Assembly (NCBI RefSeq): GCF_964019385.1
Contig: NC_088649.1
Span: forward strand, 23,276,719-23,340,718
DNA from: Sycon ciliatum
Lineage: Eukaryota > Porifera > Calcarea > Leucosolenida > Sycettidae
Direction of reading: 5' to 3'
Length of the DNA: 64,000 bases
In this document: piece by piece, positions 1 through 7,719 of the stretch
Layout of the letters: each line of letters starts with the position of its first letter
How positions within the stretch are numbered: position 1 is the stretch's first letter
Notes under the pieces: model-generated
The model's input: only the letters and a program-made list of their open reading frames with translations
The model's database searches: none
What the model was told of the DNA's origin: nothing
Program-made: the position numbers and the translations under genes

Positions 1-2
1 TC

Positions 3-170
3 AGAGTACGTACGGAACCGCCGTCCTTACAGAATCTTGCTTTGCAGGTGTATGCCGGCATCGCGACTTCAGAAGACGTGGAAAACTTGGGAGTCCTGTT
101 TCACAGCGTTTTGCGTAACATTCGAACGCAGCCATGCAGTAGCTGCAGTCCCCCTCACGCCTCGAAGTAG
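3..170 (+). CDS. kelch-repeat gene copy A, 3' end only
   Basis: This is the last 55 codons and the TAG stop of a kelch-family gene that begins before the window. The translation starts RVRTEPPSLQ and ends CSPPHASK. It matches the C-terminal tail of the intact copies at 19882-21120 and 37052-38308, with a few substitutions. The propeller blades are outside the window, so only the helical tail (SLQNLALQVYAG, then a second leucine-rich stretch) can be judged. In the full-length copies this tail follows the sixth kelch blade and loosely resembles an elongin-binding BC box. Whether the copy is functional cannot be told from this fragment. Confidence 0.75.
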   Translation, partial: RVRTEPPSLQNLALQVYAGIATSEDVENLGVLFHSVLRNIRTQPCSSCSPPHASK

Positions 171-1570
171 TCAAGGTATTGAATGATGTATACATTCTGC
201 TTATTCCGCTGCTGGAAGCGCTGCTTTGGATTCGTTCGGCCTAGCTTTCTGAACAAATCTGGCTTTACTTTCACTCCCTCACCTACTCACTAACTCCACT
301 CCCACGCACTTGCTAACCTAGCCCTCAACCTCTTCCCCTCCCTCTTTTCACCTCTCTAGACTAGCTAGCTCTCCCCAGGGTGCGCGTTGGACGCTTTGCT
401 CACGAGTTCACTGGTCGAGAGAGTTTACTTTTCCTCACCTGAATTGCTTTTATATGACCTACACGCCCATTGTAGTCGATTATGTTCGTTGTTTTGATTT
501 TTGTTGTTCTCTTACATTCTATATACATGAAGGTATGTGTATTTTCACAGGAAATAACTTTGCTTTGGGTTTTGAAAACATTGAGGTTAGAATGATCTGA
601 TTGTACATTCTCCGATGGACATGTTTAAATTAAAGTTTGCACTTATCAGTATTTCGTTCAGAATCTCTGGGGTTTAAGCCACTCACCCTCGTGAAGCGAA
701 AGCTTGCAGTAATGGCTGATGCTTAGAGATGTTGTTGCTATCGTACATTATCTTTCCTGTCTTCTTATCTAAACAGAAGATAAAGTAAAGTTAGATGAAT
801 CATAAAAAGTGATCCTGTTGTAGAGTCAGGTAAACCGTTATACAGGTCATACCTTATAAATAGTTAAACACTGGACCTTCAAGACAAGAGGAAGATTCCA
901 CCATTCTGACACGTTACTCCCTTGCTCTTCCCCCCCCCCCTCCCCTGCAACATTGAGAATTCCAACACGACGTTTCACTGACTCAGTTCTAAATCCCGTG
1001 GGACGTATGCTACACTGTCCGTTCATCACCTACTGCTGAACACTTCGCCAGCAATGCTTCAAAGATTATATTCAACATATCACCCGCAACTCTATCTATC
1101 TATGTATGTGTACGTGTACGATGTCTGATTGCTACGTACAGTTGACTGAATCACACCCTTGCCAACACGCATCGCAACCCTGCAGATAGCGCCTGATTTT
1201 TCGCTCTGTATCTTTCAACATCCTTCCGCCTTGCGTAGGGCCTCGGCATTCCTCAGGCCATTTTCCCAGCGAAGATTTGGAGATATTGGCGTGAGATTTT
1301 GAACAAGACTGGTGCTACAGGCGTAGGGAAGATGGCGAGAGCCATCTGTGCTATCCATACAGATCTAGCCTCTCCCAAGCGCTGGTGAAGCAAGCTGACC
1401 TGCTACTAGTAATAGTACACATAACAACCACATCGAAGGTGAGCATAAGTAGAGGATATAACCCGAGTCAGAGGGTTATACCGGCTGAATATACCGGCTG
1501 AATATACATCCCTCCTGCTATCGCAGTCGGGATTTACATAAGGGTACGGTATAACCCGACTACGAGGGTC
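171..1570. repeat. downstream flank of the duplicated kelch unit (copy A)
   Basis: No gene is seen here. The sequence recurs downstream of the other kelch copies, most completely at 38309-39590 and in broken form at 27783-29055, 31789-32257 with 34996-35197, 36006-36560, and 48212-48570. It includes CT-rich tracts, a cytosine run near 930-942 that varies in length between copies, and the shared end of the host unit. It is the best evidence that the genes arose by segmental duplication rather than retroposition. Confidence 0.7.
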
Positions 1571-1572
1571 AT

Positions 1573-2030
1573 TATAGCAATAAAAACTGCTTTCTGGCAG
1601 TTTTCTAAAAAAGGTTATTGTGTTCTAGTCCATGGACCCGTCTAAAAAGTAAGAAATTAACGGAATGTGATAGCCGAAATTAAAATTTCACACAAAACCT
1701 CACAATAATCACACACAGGATGAAAAGCGAGAAGACCTTTTCCCCTCGTGGTCCTTTTTCCTATTCATGCATGTTGGCGCAGTACTCGTACAAGTCACGC
1801 GTGAAGTGTCAGACCAAGATGGACTCTTGGTCAGACTAAACAAGTGAAGTAGAAAGCAGTATTTTTTTAACTAAGATCCTCAAGTGTTGTGATTATTGTG
1901 AGGTTTTGTGTGAAATTTTAATTTTCGGCTATCACATTTCGTTAATTTCTTACTTTTTAGACGGGGTCCATGGACTAGAACACAATACCATTTTTTAGAA
2001 AACTGCCAGAAAGCAGTTTTTATTGCTATA
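1573..2030. mobile_element. fold-back MITE, family FB1, copy 1
   Basis: Two inverted arms of about 150 bp flank a short unique centre. The ends read TATAGCAATAAAAACTGC and its reverse complement. The same arms bound 42161-42566 and 53168-53548, while the centres differ. There is no coding potential. The arms share an inner motif (GTC, then AAAAGTAAGAAATT) with the fold-back element at 32337-32792, so these are probably related non-autonomous DNA transposons. Confidence 0.75.
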
Positions 2031-2922
2031 ATTTTATTTTTAGCTTAGGATATTATTATAATAATAATAATTGTGTCACCAATGCAATGCCCTAAATGAT
2101 GGCCTACATGTAGCGCCTCTACATGTGCATCATATCAAATTCAATACCGTATTATACGCATTGATGTGCAAGCCTTTTCTTGCAGAAAATGGCACTTGTC
2201 TTGCATATTCATGTTTTTCTGCAGGGGAATCATATGGGTAGTAGCGGTGATACTTCTTTTTTTACACGCAGGTCATTCTGTGGATGTTGCTGTTGCAGAA
2301 TTTCCTGACTGTCATAAAATTGTCTTGTCTTTCAGAAAATTCAGATGTCGACACCCTAATCACATTTACTTGAGAATTGTAACCAGGTGCATGCCGCAGA
2401 TGTTTTTTTGATTCTGTGTTTATAATTGTAGTCATGGGTTGTCGTGATAAGGTCATCCTGCATCATAATTATTGTACTGAAATCGTAATCCTGTTGATGT
2501 CGATACAACCTTTGGAAGTAGTTCAATGACTTCAAAGTGTTACAAGTCCACGATTGTCTAAAAAACACAGCAAAGTAGTAACAATAAACATGTATTAAAA
2601 TGTAAACAAATACATTGTTGAGTCCGACACCTCGTTCCAACAACTACACTGATCATGAGGATATAAGGGGCAAGGATATATGGTTGGAGGTATTGAGAGA
2701 TAAACAAGGCACTCCATAATAATAAAATGTCTAACGACTTTGGGGGAGTATGAATGATATCCAGTCAAACCTCTTTAGGACGAACATCAAGGGACCGATG
2801 GTATTTTGTTCTGCGAGTTTGTCTTATCCCTATTTTATAACGAGTGAATACAATTATTTCTCCAATAGAGACTCGAATAGATTTCTTCTACAGCGAAAGA
2901 TTCTAAGCCAGACCAAACCATT
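2031..2922. repeat. copy R1 of a dispersed composite repeat
   Basis: This segment recurs, reverse-complemented, at about 41290-42160 and, in the same orientation, at 53549-55210. In all three it lies beside a FB1 fold-back element. It contains a pogo/Tigger-like terminus at about 2763 (CAGTCAAACCTC), which matches the end of the element at 52328-52894. No open frame looks real; the overlapping short frames do not resemble any known family. Confidence 0.6.
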
Positions 2923-3207
2923 TGAGAGGTTCTGCAAAACGAAAATGTGTGCGAACTTTCGCTCTATGTCACGAAGTGAGAAACTTCGCACGAACTTTCG
3001 CAACTTTGGACGCGAAACTTGCAGCAAACGCGAAATGAACTTTCGTAGGAAGTTTCGTGAGATTGGGTCATGTTGTACGTGCACTTGTACTTGGCGCGTG
3101 CAAACTACGAAAATGTGCAGAACACAAAGTTCGTGCGAAAATTCGTACACATTTTCGCGAGGCCTGTCGCTAAACTTCGTTCGAATTTCGTTGTGCAGAA
3201 CCTCTCT
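2923..3207. mobile_element. MITE with AGAGAGGT termini, copy 1
   Basis: Terminal inverted repeats TGAGAGGTTCTGC and GCAGAACCTCTCT bound 285 bp rich in CGAA/TTCG motifs. A 3-bp target duplication, ATT, flanks it (2920-2922 and 3208-3210). Further copies lie at 15131-15475 (ATT) and 47923-48211 (ACT). It has no coding capacity. Confidence 0.7.
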
Positions 3208-3685
3208 ATTGACTCGAACAATATGATGAGGAGAAGGACAACATGTTACGAGTTGTGACTGACTGTCCGCCTGTGAAGTTCTGTAGGATGTTGACGTTTC
3301 CGTTCGTCACAATTCGTCTTCGCTCAGCTTCCAAACTCACAGAGACGCTCCGTTTCCCGGCGCGACAAACATCTCGTGAGCGCCAGATAACAGCGTGATT
3401 CAGCATCCTTCTATGCCTGCTGAACGGTTAGATCGAGCGCTGTTGAATGATGCTGACATGATAGTAATGGTAACCGTGACAACTACATCGTAGGTGAGCG
3501 TATAGATAATTCTACAAGACTGGAGTGCCTCTTCCGTTGTTCATGCTTGCCAGTGCTGAAAGCCACGTTTACATTCTCAGCATGGACTGCTTTTGGATTG
3601 GATTTTTATTTATAGTGGCGACTATAACAGACAGACTAATAACAATAGACCCACTCGAGGGAAAGATGCAAAAAGATATGACTAA
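3208..3685. repeat. kelch-unit upstream flank and relic of an HHR element
   Basis: No gene is seen. About 3268-3410 resembles the part of the insertion at 13490-13565 upstream of its ribozyme (shared CAGAGACGCT and GACAAACA blocks). About 3520-3595 matches the flank upstream of kelch copy C (29055-29125). The flank is then broken, and related sequence resumes near 15600. Confidence 0.5.
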
Positions 3686-4055
3686 TTAACCCTAGAACAG
3701 CCAACGGTGTCATTTGACACCGCGCGAGTCAAACTTTTGGAATTACCGAAATATGGCTAATCAGAACAAGCTCAAATCTTGTGACTAATCCTAATTTTTC
3801 TTCCTCTTTCGTCTGCCATAAACCTTTGATTTGTAATTGATGAGGTACCATAATGGCGAGTACGTATACCTAGAACGGCCAACCAGTGTCATTTGACACC
3901 TGCACTATAAAAAGCCATTATTGCAGCTAGATGGAAACAATATGAACACATTTCGAAGGTGTCGACCATATGGAGTTGCTCGTATGCCAACCAGACAAAA
4001 GAAAGGTGCATGGGCAGGAAAATCGCTGAATACAGGACGAAATATATTATATATA

Positions 4056-4211
4056 TACTCAATCTGCGGACAGCATGCTGTTTCGTTCTTTGTGAACTCG
4101 TCAGCGCAGCACAGAGGAAATGAGGCCGAACCTGATAGCAATGGAAATAAAAATTTCCAATCAGGCCCGAACGTACCTTGCCAGAGTGCTCAAACTGACA
4201 AGTCAGTGAGC
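4056..4211 (-). mobile_element. partial retrozyme monomer, inverted orientation
   Basis: Reverse-complemented, this stretch matches about 160 bp of the 226-bp unit repeated at 6248-7197. It covers the conserved hairpin region and the ribozyme, and lacks the segment corresponding to about 6290-6360. It has diverged from the tandem copies, unlike those copies among themselves, so it is an older or different lineage of the same element. Confidence 0.8.
4064..4109 (-). ncRNA. type I hammerhead ribozyme, diverged retrozyme copy
   Basis: On the minus strand the order is stem I strand CTGCG, core CTGACGA (position 7 is variable in this ribozyme), stem II GTTC-ACAAA-GAAC, core GAAA, stem III CAGC-AT-GCTG, cleavage triplet GTC, and stem I return strand CGCAG. 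Relative to the tandem copies, stem II has changed C:G to U:A on both sides and stem III has gained a C:G pair. Such compensatory change supports selection for the fold. Cleavage is predicted 3' of the C at position 4069. Confidence 0.85.
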
Positions 4212-4285
4212 CCTGAACAATAGAACAATAGAAGTATTTCTTGCGTCTGCAAAAAAGTGCTCAATGTCCTAAGACAGAGCGGGGT

Positions 4286-4445
4286 TATACACTCAGACAC
4301 AAAGGATCTCCAAGTTTCTCAGTGTTGCTACTCTGAGTTTCGTGCAAAAGCACTCTTCAGGCAACCCCCCTGAAGAGTGCTTTTGCACGAAACTCAGAGT
4401 AGCAACACTGAGAAACTTGGAGATCCTTTGTGTCTGAGTGTATAT
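4286..4445. repeat. near-perfect palindrome carrying a hammerhead-like core on each strand
   Basis: Two arms of about 76 bp are separated by a cytosine-rich spacer of roughly 8 bases. Each arm reads CTGAAGA, stem GTGC-TTTT-GCAC, GAAA, then a CTCAG/CTGAG hairpin. This is the hammerhead order, but A replaces U at the base of stem III and there is no stem I. It sits beside the left terminal repeat of the Penelope-like element and resembles the palindrome on its other side. Confidence 0.6.
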
Positions 4446-4496
4446 ATATATATATATATATATTTATTTAAATAGAGATGTAGGCGAACAAAATTT

Positions 4497-4781
4497 ATAT
4501 ACACACAACAACAAGGTTGTCAATTTCATAATACTAAAAGCTTTTCACCCATTTTCATCAGTAGTTACATGGGAATGAGCAAGAACGAAAACGAAGCCAG
4601 AATTTATACTGGGGGTAGAGAATTAGCAAGAATATTCTTACGCGCCTCAAGTTCACACTACACTACCATAAGAATGTATGGAGCAGTGGAAAAATGCGGG
4701 AAACAACACATGAGGGGAATGCAGTACCAGAACAAACACGTAATAAAGTTGTCAGTCCGGTTGCAGCTTGAACAGCCATAG
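4497..4781. repeat. left inverted terminal repeat of the Penelope-like element
   Basis: It matches the reverse complement of 5611-5897 almost base for base. The two copies read in the same frame as 70-codon stretches differing at one residue, which suggests recent formation or conversion. The repeat also overlaps the last codons of the coding fragment. Confidence 0.8.
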
Positions 4782-5624
4782 CACCTTGATGTGCTTCTTT
4801 TGTCGACACAGCTCTGGCCTCAAACTGCGAATGTACAGCGCCTCCAGTGTGAATCTGTGCGCGCTGTTCCGGGCTGGTGTGATCACACTGAAGCTGCTGT
4901 TGCGTTCCTGCGGGATGCATTCAGGTTGCGCCTGCAAATGCTTTGTGATGGCGCTATCACTTGTTGCCACACGTTTGTCAGGCGGCTTCTTGTACAGCTT
5001 GTCTGGGATATGCTGCTTGATCCTTTCCGAGAATCGCTGACATGTCCCACCAACGTACGTCCGCTCACAGCGACACGCATACTTATAAATAAAATTACTG
5101 TTTTCAAGAGTTGGTGAAACATCCTTCGCGATAGACCTGAATGCGGGTCTGGTTGTATAAATTACAATGGGGGATACTGTAGGATAGCAGTTCAAAATTG
5201 CAGCTTTAATCTTTTTGCGGAAGGCAATGCAATTTTGCCCTTTCCACGGCAATTTTGTGATAATACGCGTTGCAGATTCAATTTGAGCAGAAGCTGTATC
5301 TGGGCTAGGTTCAAGAACGCTTGTCATGACTCGCTTGAGTACTTTGAGTGGGTAACCGTTAGAACACAGAATATCCTCTAGCTTAGCAATTTCAGCTGAT
5401 AATAGTGATGGTGAGCAGATGCTTTTAGCTCTGAAAGTTAATGATCTGATCAAATTGATTTTGTTTCTAGTGTCACAAAACGAGTCCCAGCGGGTGTAAA
5501 GACCTGTGAACGTCGGCTTTCTATATACTGTGGTGAGCAATTCTGTGGAAGAATGCTTAATCAATACATCAAGAAACGGCAATTCTCCATTATTCTCCTC
5601 CTCCAAGGTGCTACGGCTGTTCAA
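4752..5624 (-). CDS. Penelope-like retroelement C-terminal fragment (RT end plus GIY-YIG endonuclease)
   Basis: The 290-residue frame is open to a TGA stop at its 3' end. Residues about 16-45 (LPFLDVLI, TTVYRKPTFTGLY) are the end of a Penelope-type reverse transcriptase, found after the catalytic motifs in this group. Residues about 180-215 form a GIY-YIG nuclease core (FIYKYACRC, TYVGGT, then RFSERIKQH). In Penelope elements this nuclease nicks the target to prime reverse transcription. Fingers and palm, including the catalytic aspartates, are missing, because the frame runs straight into the inverted terminal repeat. The methionine is therefore only the first available one. The fragment cannot mobilise itself. 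Confidence 0.8.
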   Translation of the reverse strand: MNSRSTLEEENNGELPFLDVLIKHSSTELLTTVYRKPTFTGLYTRWDSFCDTRNKINLIRSLTFRAKSICSPSLLSAEIAKLEDILCSNGYPLKVLKRVMTSVLEPSPDTASAQIESATRIITKLPWKGQNCIAFRKKIKAAILNCYPTVSPIVIYTTRPAFRSIAKDVSPTLENSNFIYKYACRCERTYVGGTCQRFSERIKQHIPDKLYKKPPDKRVATSDSAITKHLQAQPECIPQERNSSFSVITPARNSAHRFTLEALYIRSLRPELCRQKKHIKVLWLFKLQPD

Positions 5625-5897
5625 GCTGCAACCGGACTGACAACTTTATCACGTGTTTGTTCTGGTACTGCATTCCCCTCATGTGTTGTTTCCCGCATTT
5701 TTCCACTGCTCCATACATTCTTATGGTAGTGTAGTGTGAACTTGAGGCGCGTAAGAATATTCTTGCTGATTCTCTACCCCCAGTATAAATTCTGGCTTCG
5801 TTTTCGTTCTTGCTCATTCCCATGTAACTACTGATGAAAATGGGTGAAAAGCTTTTAGTATTATGAAATTGACAACCTTGTTGTTGTGTGTATATAT
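5611..5897. repeat. right inverted terminal repeat of the Penelope-like element
   Basis: It is the inverted partner of 4497-4781. It ends in a TA microsatellite, as the left partner does. A CTGATGA followed eight bases later by GAAA occurs at about 5829-5847. It does not form a convincing stem II, so it is at best a decayed hammerhead. Confidence 0.75.
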
Positions 5898-5937
5898 ATA
5901 TATATATATACCCAATGCATATATATTATAATATATA

Positions 5938-6159
5938 CATGTCAACAAACAATGGATCACTCGTAATATTTCGCTACTCCGAGTTTCATGCACTGTGTGC
6001 AATCATCAGGCGAACAATATTCAACAATATTCAACAACAATATTCAACAACAATATTCAACAACAATATTCAACATAATTGTTCGCCTGATGATTGCACA
6101 CAGTGCATGAAACTCGGAGTAGCGAAATATTACGAGTGATCCATTGTTTGTTGACATGT
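5938..6159. repeat. palindrome with hammerhead-like core, right side of the Penelope-like element
   Basis: Arms of about 81 bp (5938-6018 and 6079-6159) flank a short array of TTCAACAACAATA-type repeats. Each arm encodes CTGATGA, a stem TGCAC-ACA-GTGCA, GAAA, and a CTCG/CGAG hairpin ending GTG. Three hammerhead parts are present. G at the cleavage position and the lack of a stem I argue against activity. Confidence 0.6.
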
Positions 6160-6466
6160 GTCATTGCTCCCCCCAAGAAATTGGATGTTGAGCACTTTTT
6201 CTGCAGCTACAGGCATAGTCTTACTAAGTATTATAATATATATATATGATGAGTCCACAAAGGACGAAACAGTTCTGTCCGCAGATTGAGTATTTCGCTC
6301 CTGCTCTTGTAGCAGTTGAGCACTCTTGCGTGGGGTAGTGCCTTTGCTGTTTGCTTTATGCAGAGCTCACTGACTTGTCAGTTTGAGCACTCTGGCAAGG
6401 TACGTTCGGGCCTGATTGGAAATTTTTATTTCCATTGCTATCAGGTTCGGCCTCATTTCCTCTGTG

Positions 6467-6510
6467 CTGCGCTGATGAGTCCACAAAGGACGAAACAGTT
6501 CTGTCCGCAG
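6467..6510 (+). ncRNA. type I hammerhead ribozyme, array copy 1
   Basis: Order: stem I strand CTGCG (6467-6471), core CTGATGA (6472-6478), stem II GTCC-ACAAA-GGAC, core GAAA, stem III CAG-TT-CTG, triplet GTC, stem I return CGCAG (6506-6510). Cleavage is predicted between 6505 and 6506. Stem I can extend past an internal loop through CTC/GAG. The very short stem III is typical of retrozyme and Penelope hammerheads, which often work better as dimers. Confidence 0.92.
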
Positions 6511-6692
6511 ATTGAGTATTTCGCTCCTGCTCTTGTAGCAGTTGAGCACTCTTGCGTGGGGTAGTGCCTTTGCTGTTTGCTTTATGCAGAGCTCACTGAC
6601 TTGTCAGTTTGAGCACTCTGGCAAGGTACGTTCGGGCCTGATTGGAAATTTTTATTTCCATTGCTATCAGGTTCGGCCTCATTTCCTCTGTG

Positions 6693-6736
6693 CTGCGCTG
6701 ATGAGTCCACAAAGGACGAAACAGTTCTGTCCGCAG
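6693..6736 (+). ncRNA. type I hammerhead ribozyme, array copy 2
   Basis: This copy is identical to the one at 6467-6510. Cleavage is predicted between 6731 and 6732. The distance to the previous site defines a 226-nt monomer. Confidence 0.92.
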
Positions 6737-6918
6737 ATTGAGTATTTCGCTCCTGCTCTTGTAGCAGTTGAGCACTCTTGCGTGGGGTAGTGCCTTTGCT
6801 GTTTGCTTTATGCAGAGCTCACTGACTTGTCAGTTTGAGCACTCTGGCAAGGTACGTTCGGGCCTGATTGGAAATTTTTATTTCCATTGCTATCAGGTTC
6901 GGCCTCATTTCCTCTGTG

Positions 6919-6962
6919 CTGCGCTGATGAGTCCACAAAGGACGAAACAGTTCTGTCCGCAG
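6919..6962 (+). ncRNA. type I hammerhead ribozyme, array copy 3
   Basis: This copy is identical to the previous ones. Cleavage is predicted between 6957 and 6958. Confidence 0.92.
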
Positions 6963-7144
6963 ATTGAGTATTTCGCTCCTGCTCTTGTAGCAGTTGAGCA
7001 CTCTTGCGTGGGGTAGTGCCTTTGCTGTTTGCTTTATGCAGAGCTCACTGACTTGTCAGTTTGAGCACTCTGGCAAGGTACGTTCGGGCCTGATTGGAAA
7101 TTTTTATTTCCATTGCTATCAGGTTCGGCCTCATTTCCTCTGTG

Positions 7145-7188
7145 CTGCGCTGATGAGTCCACAAAGGACGAAACAGTTCTGTCCGCAG
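7145..7188 (+). ncRNA. type I hammerhead ribozyme, array copy 4
   Basis: This is the last complete ribozyme, with cleavage predicted between 7183 and 7184. The array stops about nine bases later. The opposite end of the array (6248) begins inside the ribozyme core, without stem I, so the first copy cannot be active. Confidence 0.92.
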
Positions 7189-7240
7189 ATTGAGTATTAT
7201 AATATATATATATATATATACTCAATCTGCGGACAGATTG
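7181..7240. repeat. inverted repeat closing the retrozyme array
   Basis: The array end CTGTCCGCAGATTGAGTAT is followed by a TA microsatellite and then by its own reverse complement. A scrap of retrozyme in the opposite orientation therefore abuts the array. Confidence 0.7.
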
Positions 7241-7462
7241 GACAAATATATATATATATATATTTTTTTTACTAAGGCCACAGCTTCCAATCATGACATG
7301 CAAAGCAGCGTTGCAGCATCGCAGGCATGAATCGTGGACGTGGTGACGGGGTCTGATGTGCTCCACCGACCTAGGGTCTCGGCTTCACTGCACAGCAAAC
7401 GCGTCGAAAGAAAATGGGGGCTAATAATTATCGGGAGATGGGGGGGGGGAGAAAAAGAGAAG

Positions 7463-7556
<94 letters not shown>
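7463..7556. repeat. GA microsatellite
   Basis: A run of GA dinucleotides with one interruption. It lies just beyond the 3' end of the LINE on the minus strand. The arginine/glutamate and leucine/serine frames over it are artefacts. Confidence 0.9.
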
Positions 7557-7558
<2 letters not shown>

Positions 7559-7719
7559 GGGAGATAGAAGAGCACAGTGCTCTTGGTGATGGGGACTGCG
7601 AAGGATAGCAGGTTCTGGGACATGTGCATGAGAATCAGAATATTGGTGATGATGGCAGCAGGGTTATAAGGTAAGCAGCTGAACACTAATAAGAACAGGG
7701 AAAGCGTTGGCGAGCAGAT

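Larger units (their letters stand above)
4497..5897 (-). mobile_element. 5'-truncated Penelope-like element with inverted terminal repeats
   Basis: A GIY-YIG-bearing coding fragment is enclosed by two nearly identical repeats of about 285 bp in inverted orientation (4497-4781 and 5611-5897). Penelope-like elements are known for terminal repeats in direct or inverted arrangement and for HHRs in or near them. The polymerase catalytic half is missing. Inverted AT-rich tracts and HHR-like palindromes lie just outside both ends. Confidence 0.8.
6248..7197 (+). mobile_element. retrozyme: tandem array of 226-bp hammerhead-ribozyme units
   Basis: The block GATGAGTCCACAA recurs at 6248, 6474, 6700, 6926 and 7152, exactly 226 bp apart, giving four full units and a partial fifth. 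I saw no differences between the units. Each unit holds one type I hammerhead and several strong hairpins (for example 6297-6321 and 6411-6445), so a unit RNA would fold into a largely base-paired rod. No protein is encoded; the repeated 82-codon open stretches are a by-product of the period. Known metazoan retrozymes are tandem units of this size, transcribed, self-cleaved and circularised, and are thought to borrow a retroelement's reverse transcriptase. A 21-base AT-rich sequence flanks both sides (6227-6247, 7193-7213). Confidence 0.9.

Noticed and set aside
2750-3226. 158-codon frame rich in Arg, Phe and Cys
   Set aside because: It runs through a MITE and repeat sequence, is equally open on the other strand, and is not conserved in the other repeat copies.
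5829-5850. Hammerhead in the Penelope terminal repeat
   Set aside because: CTGATGA and GAAA are present, but the sequence between them cannot form stem II and no stem I is seen.
6316-7275. Four identical 82-93 codon open frames
   Set aside because: They exist only because the 226-bp retrozyme unit is repeated. Opposite-strand frames are equally open, and the sequence is explained by RNA structure.
7334-7686. Open frames across the GA microsatellite
   Set aside because: Arg/Glu and Ser/Leu repeats produced by the dinucleotide run.
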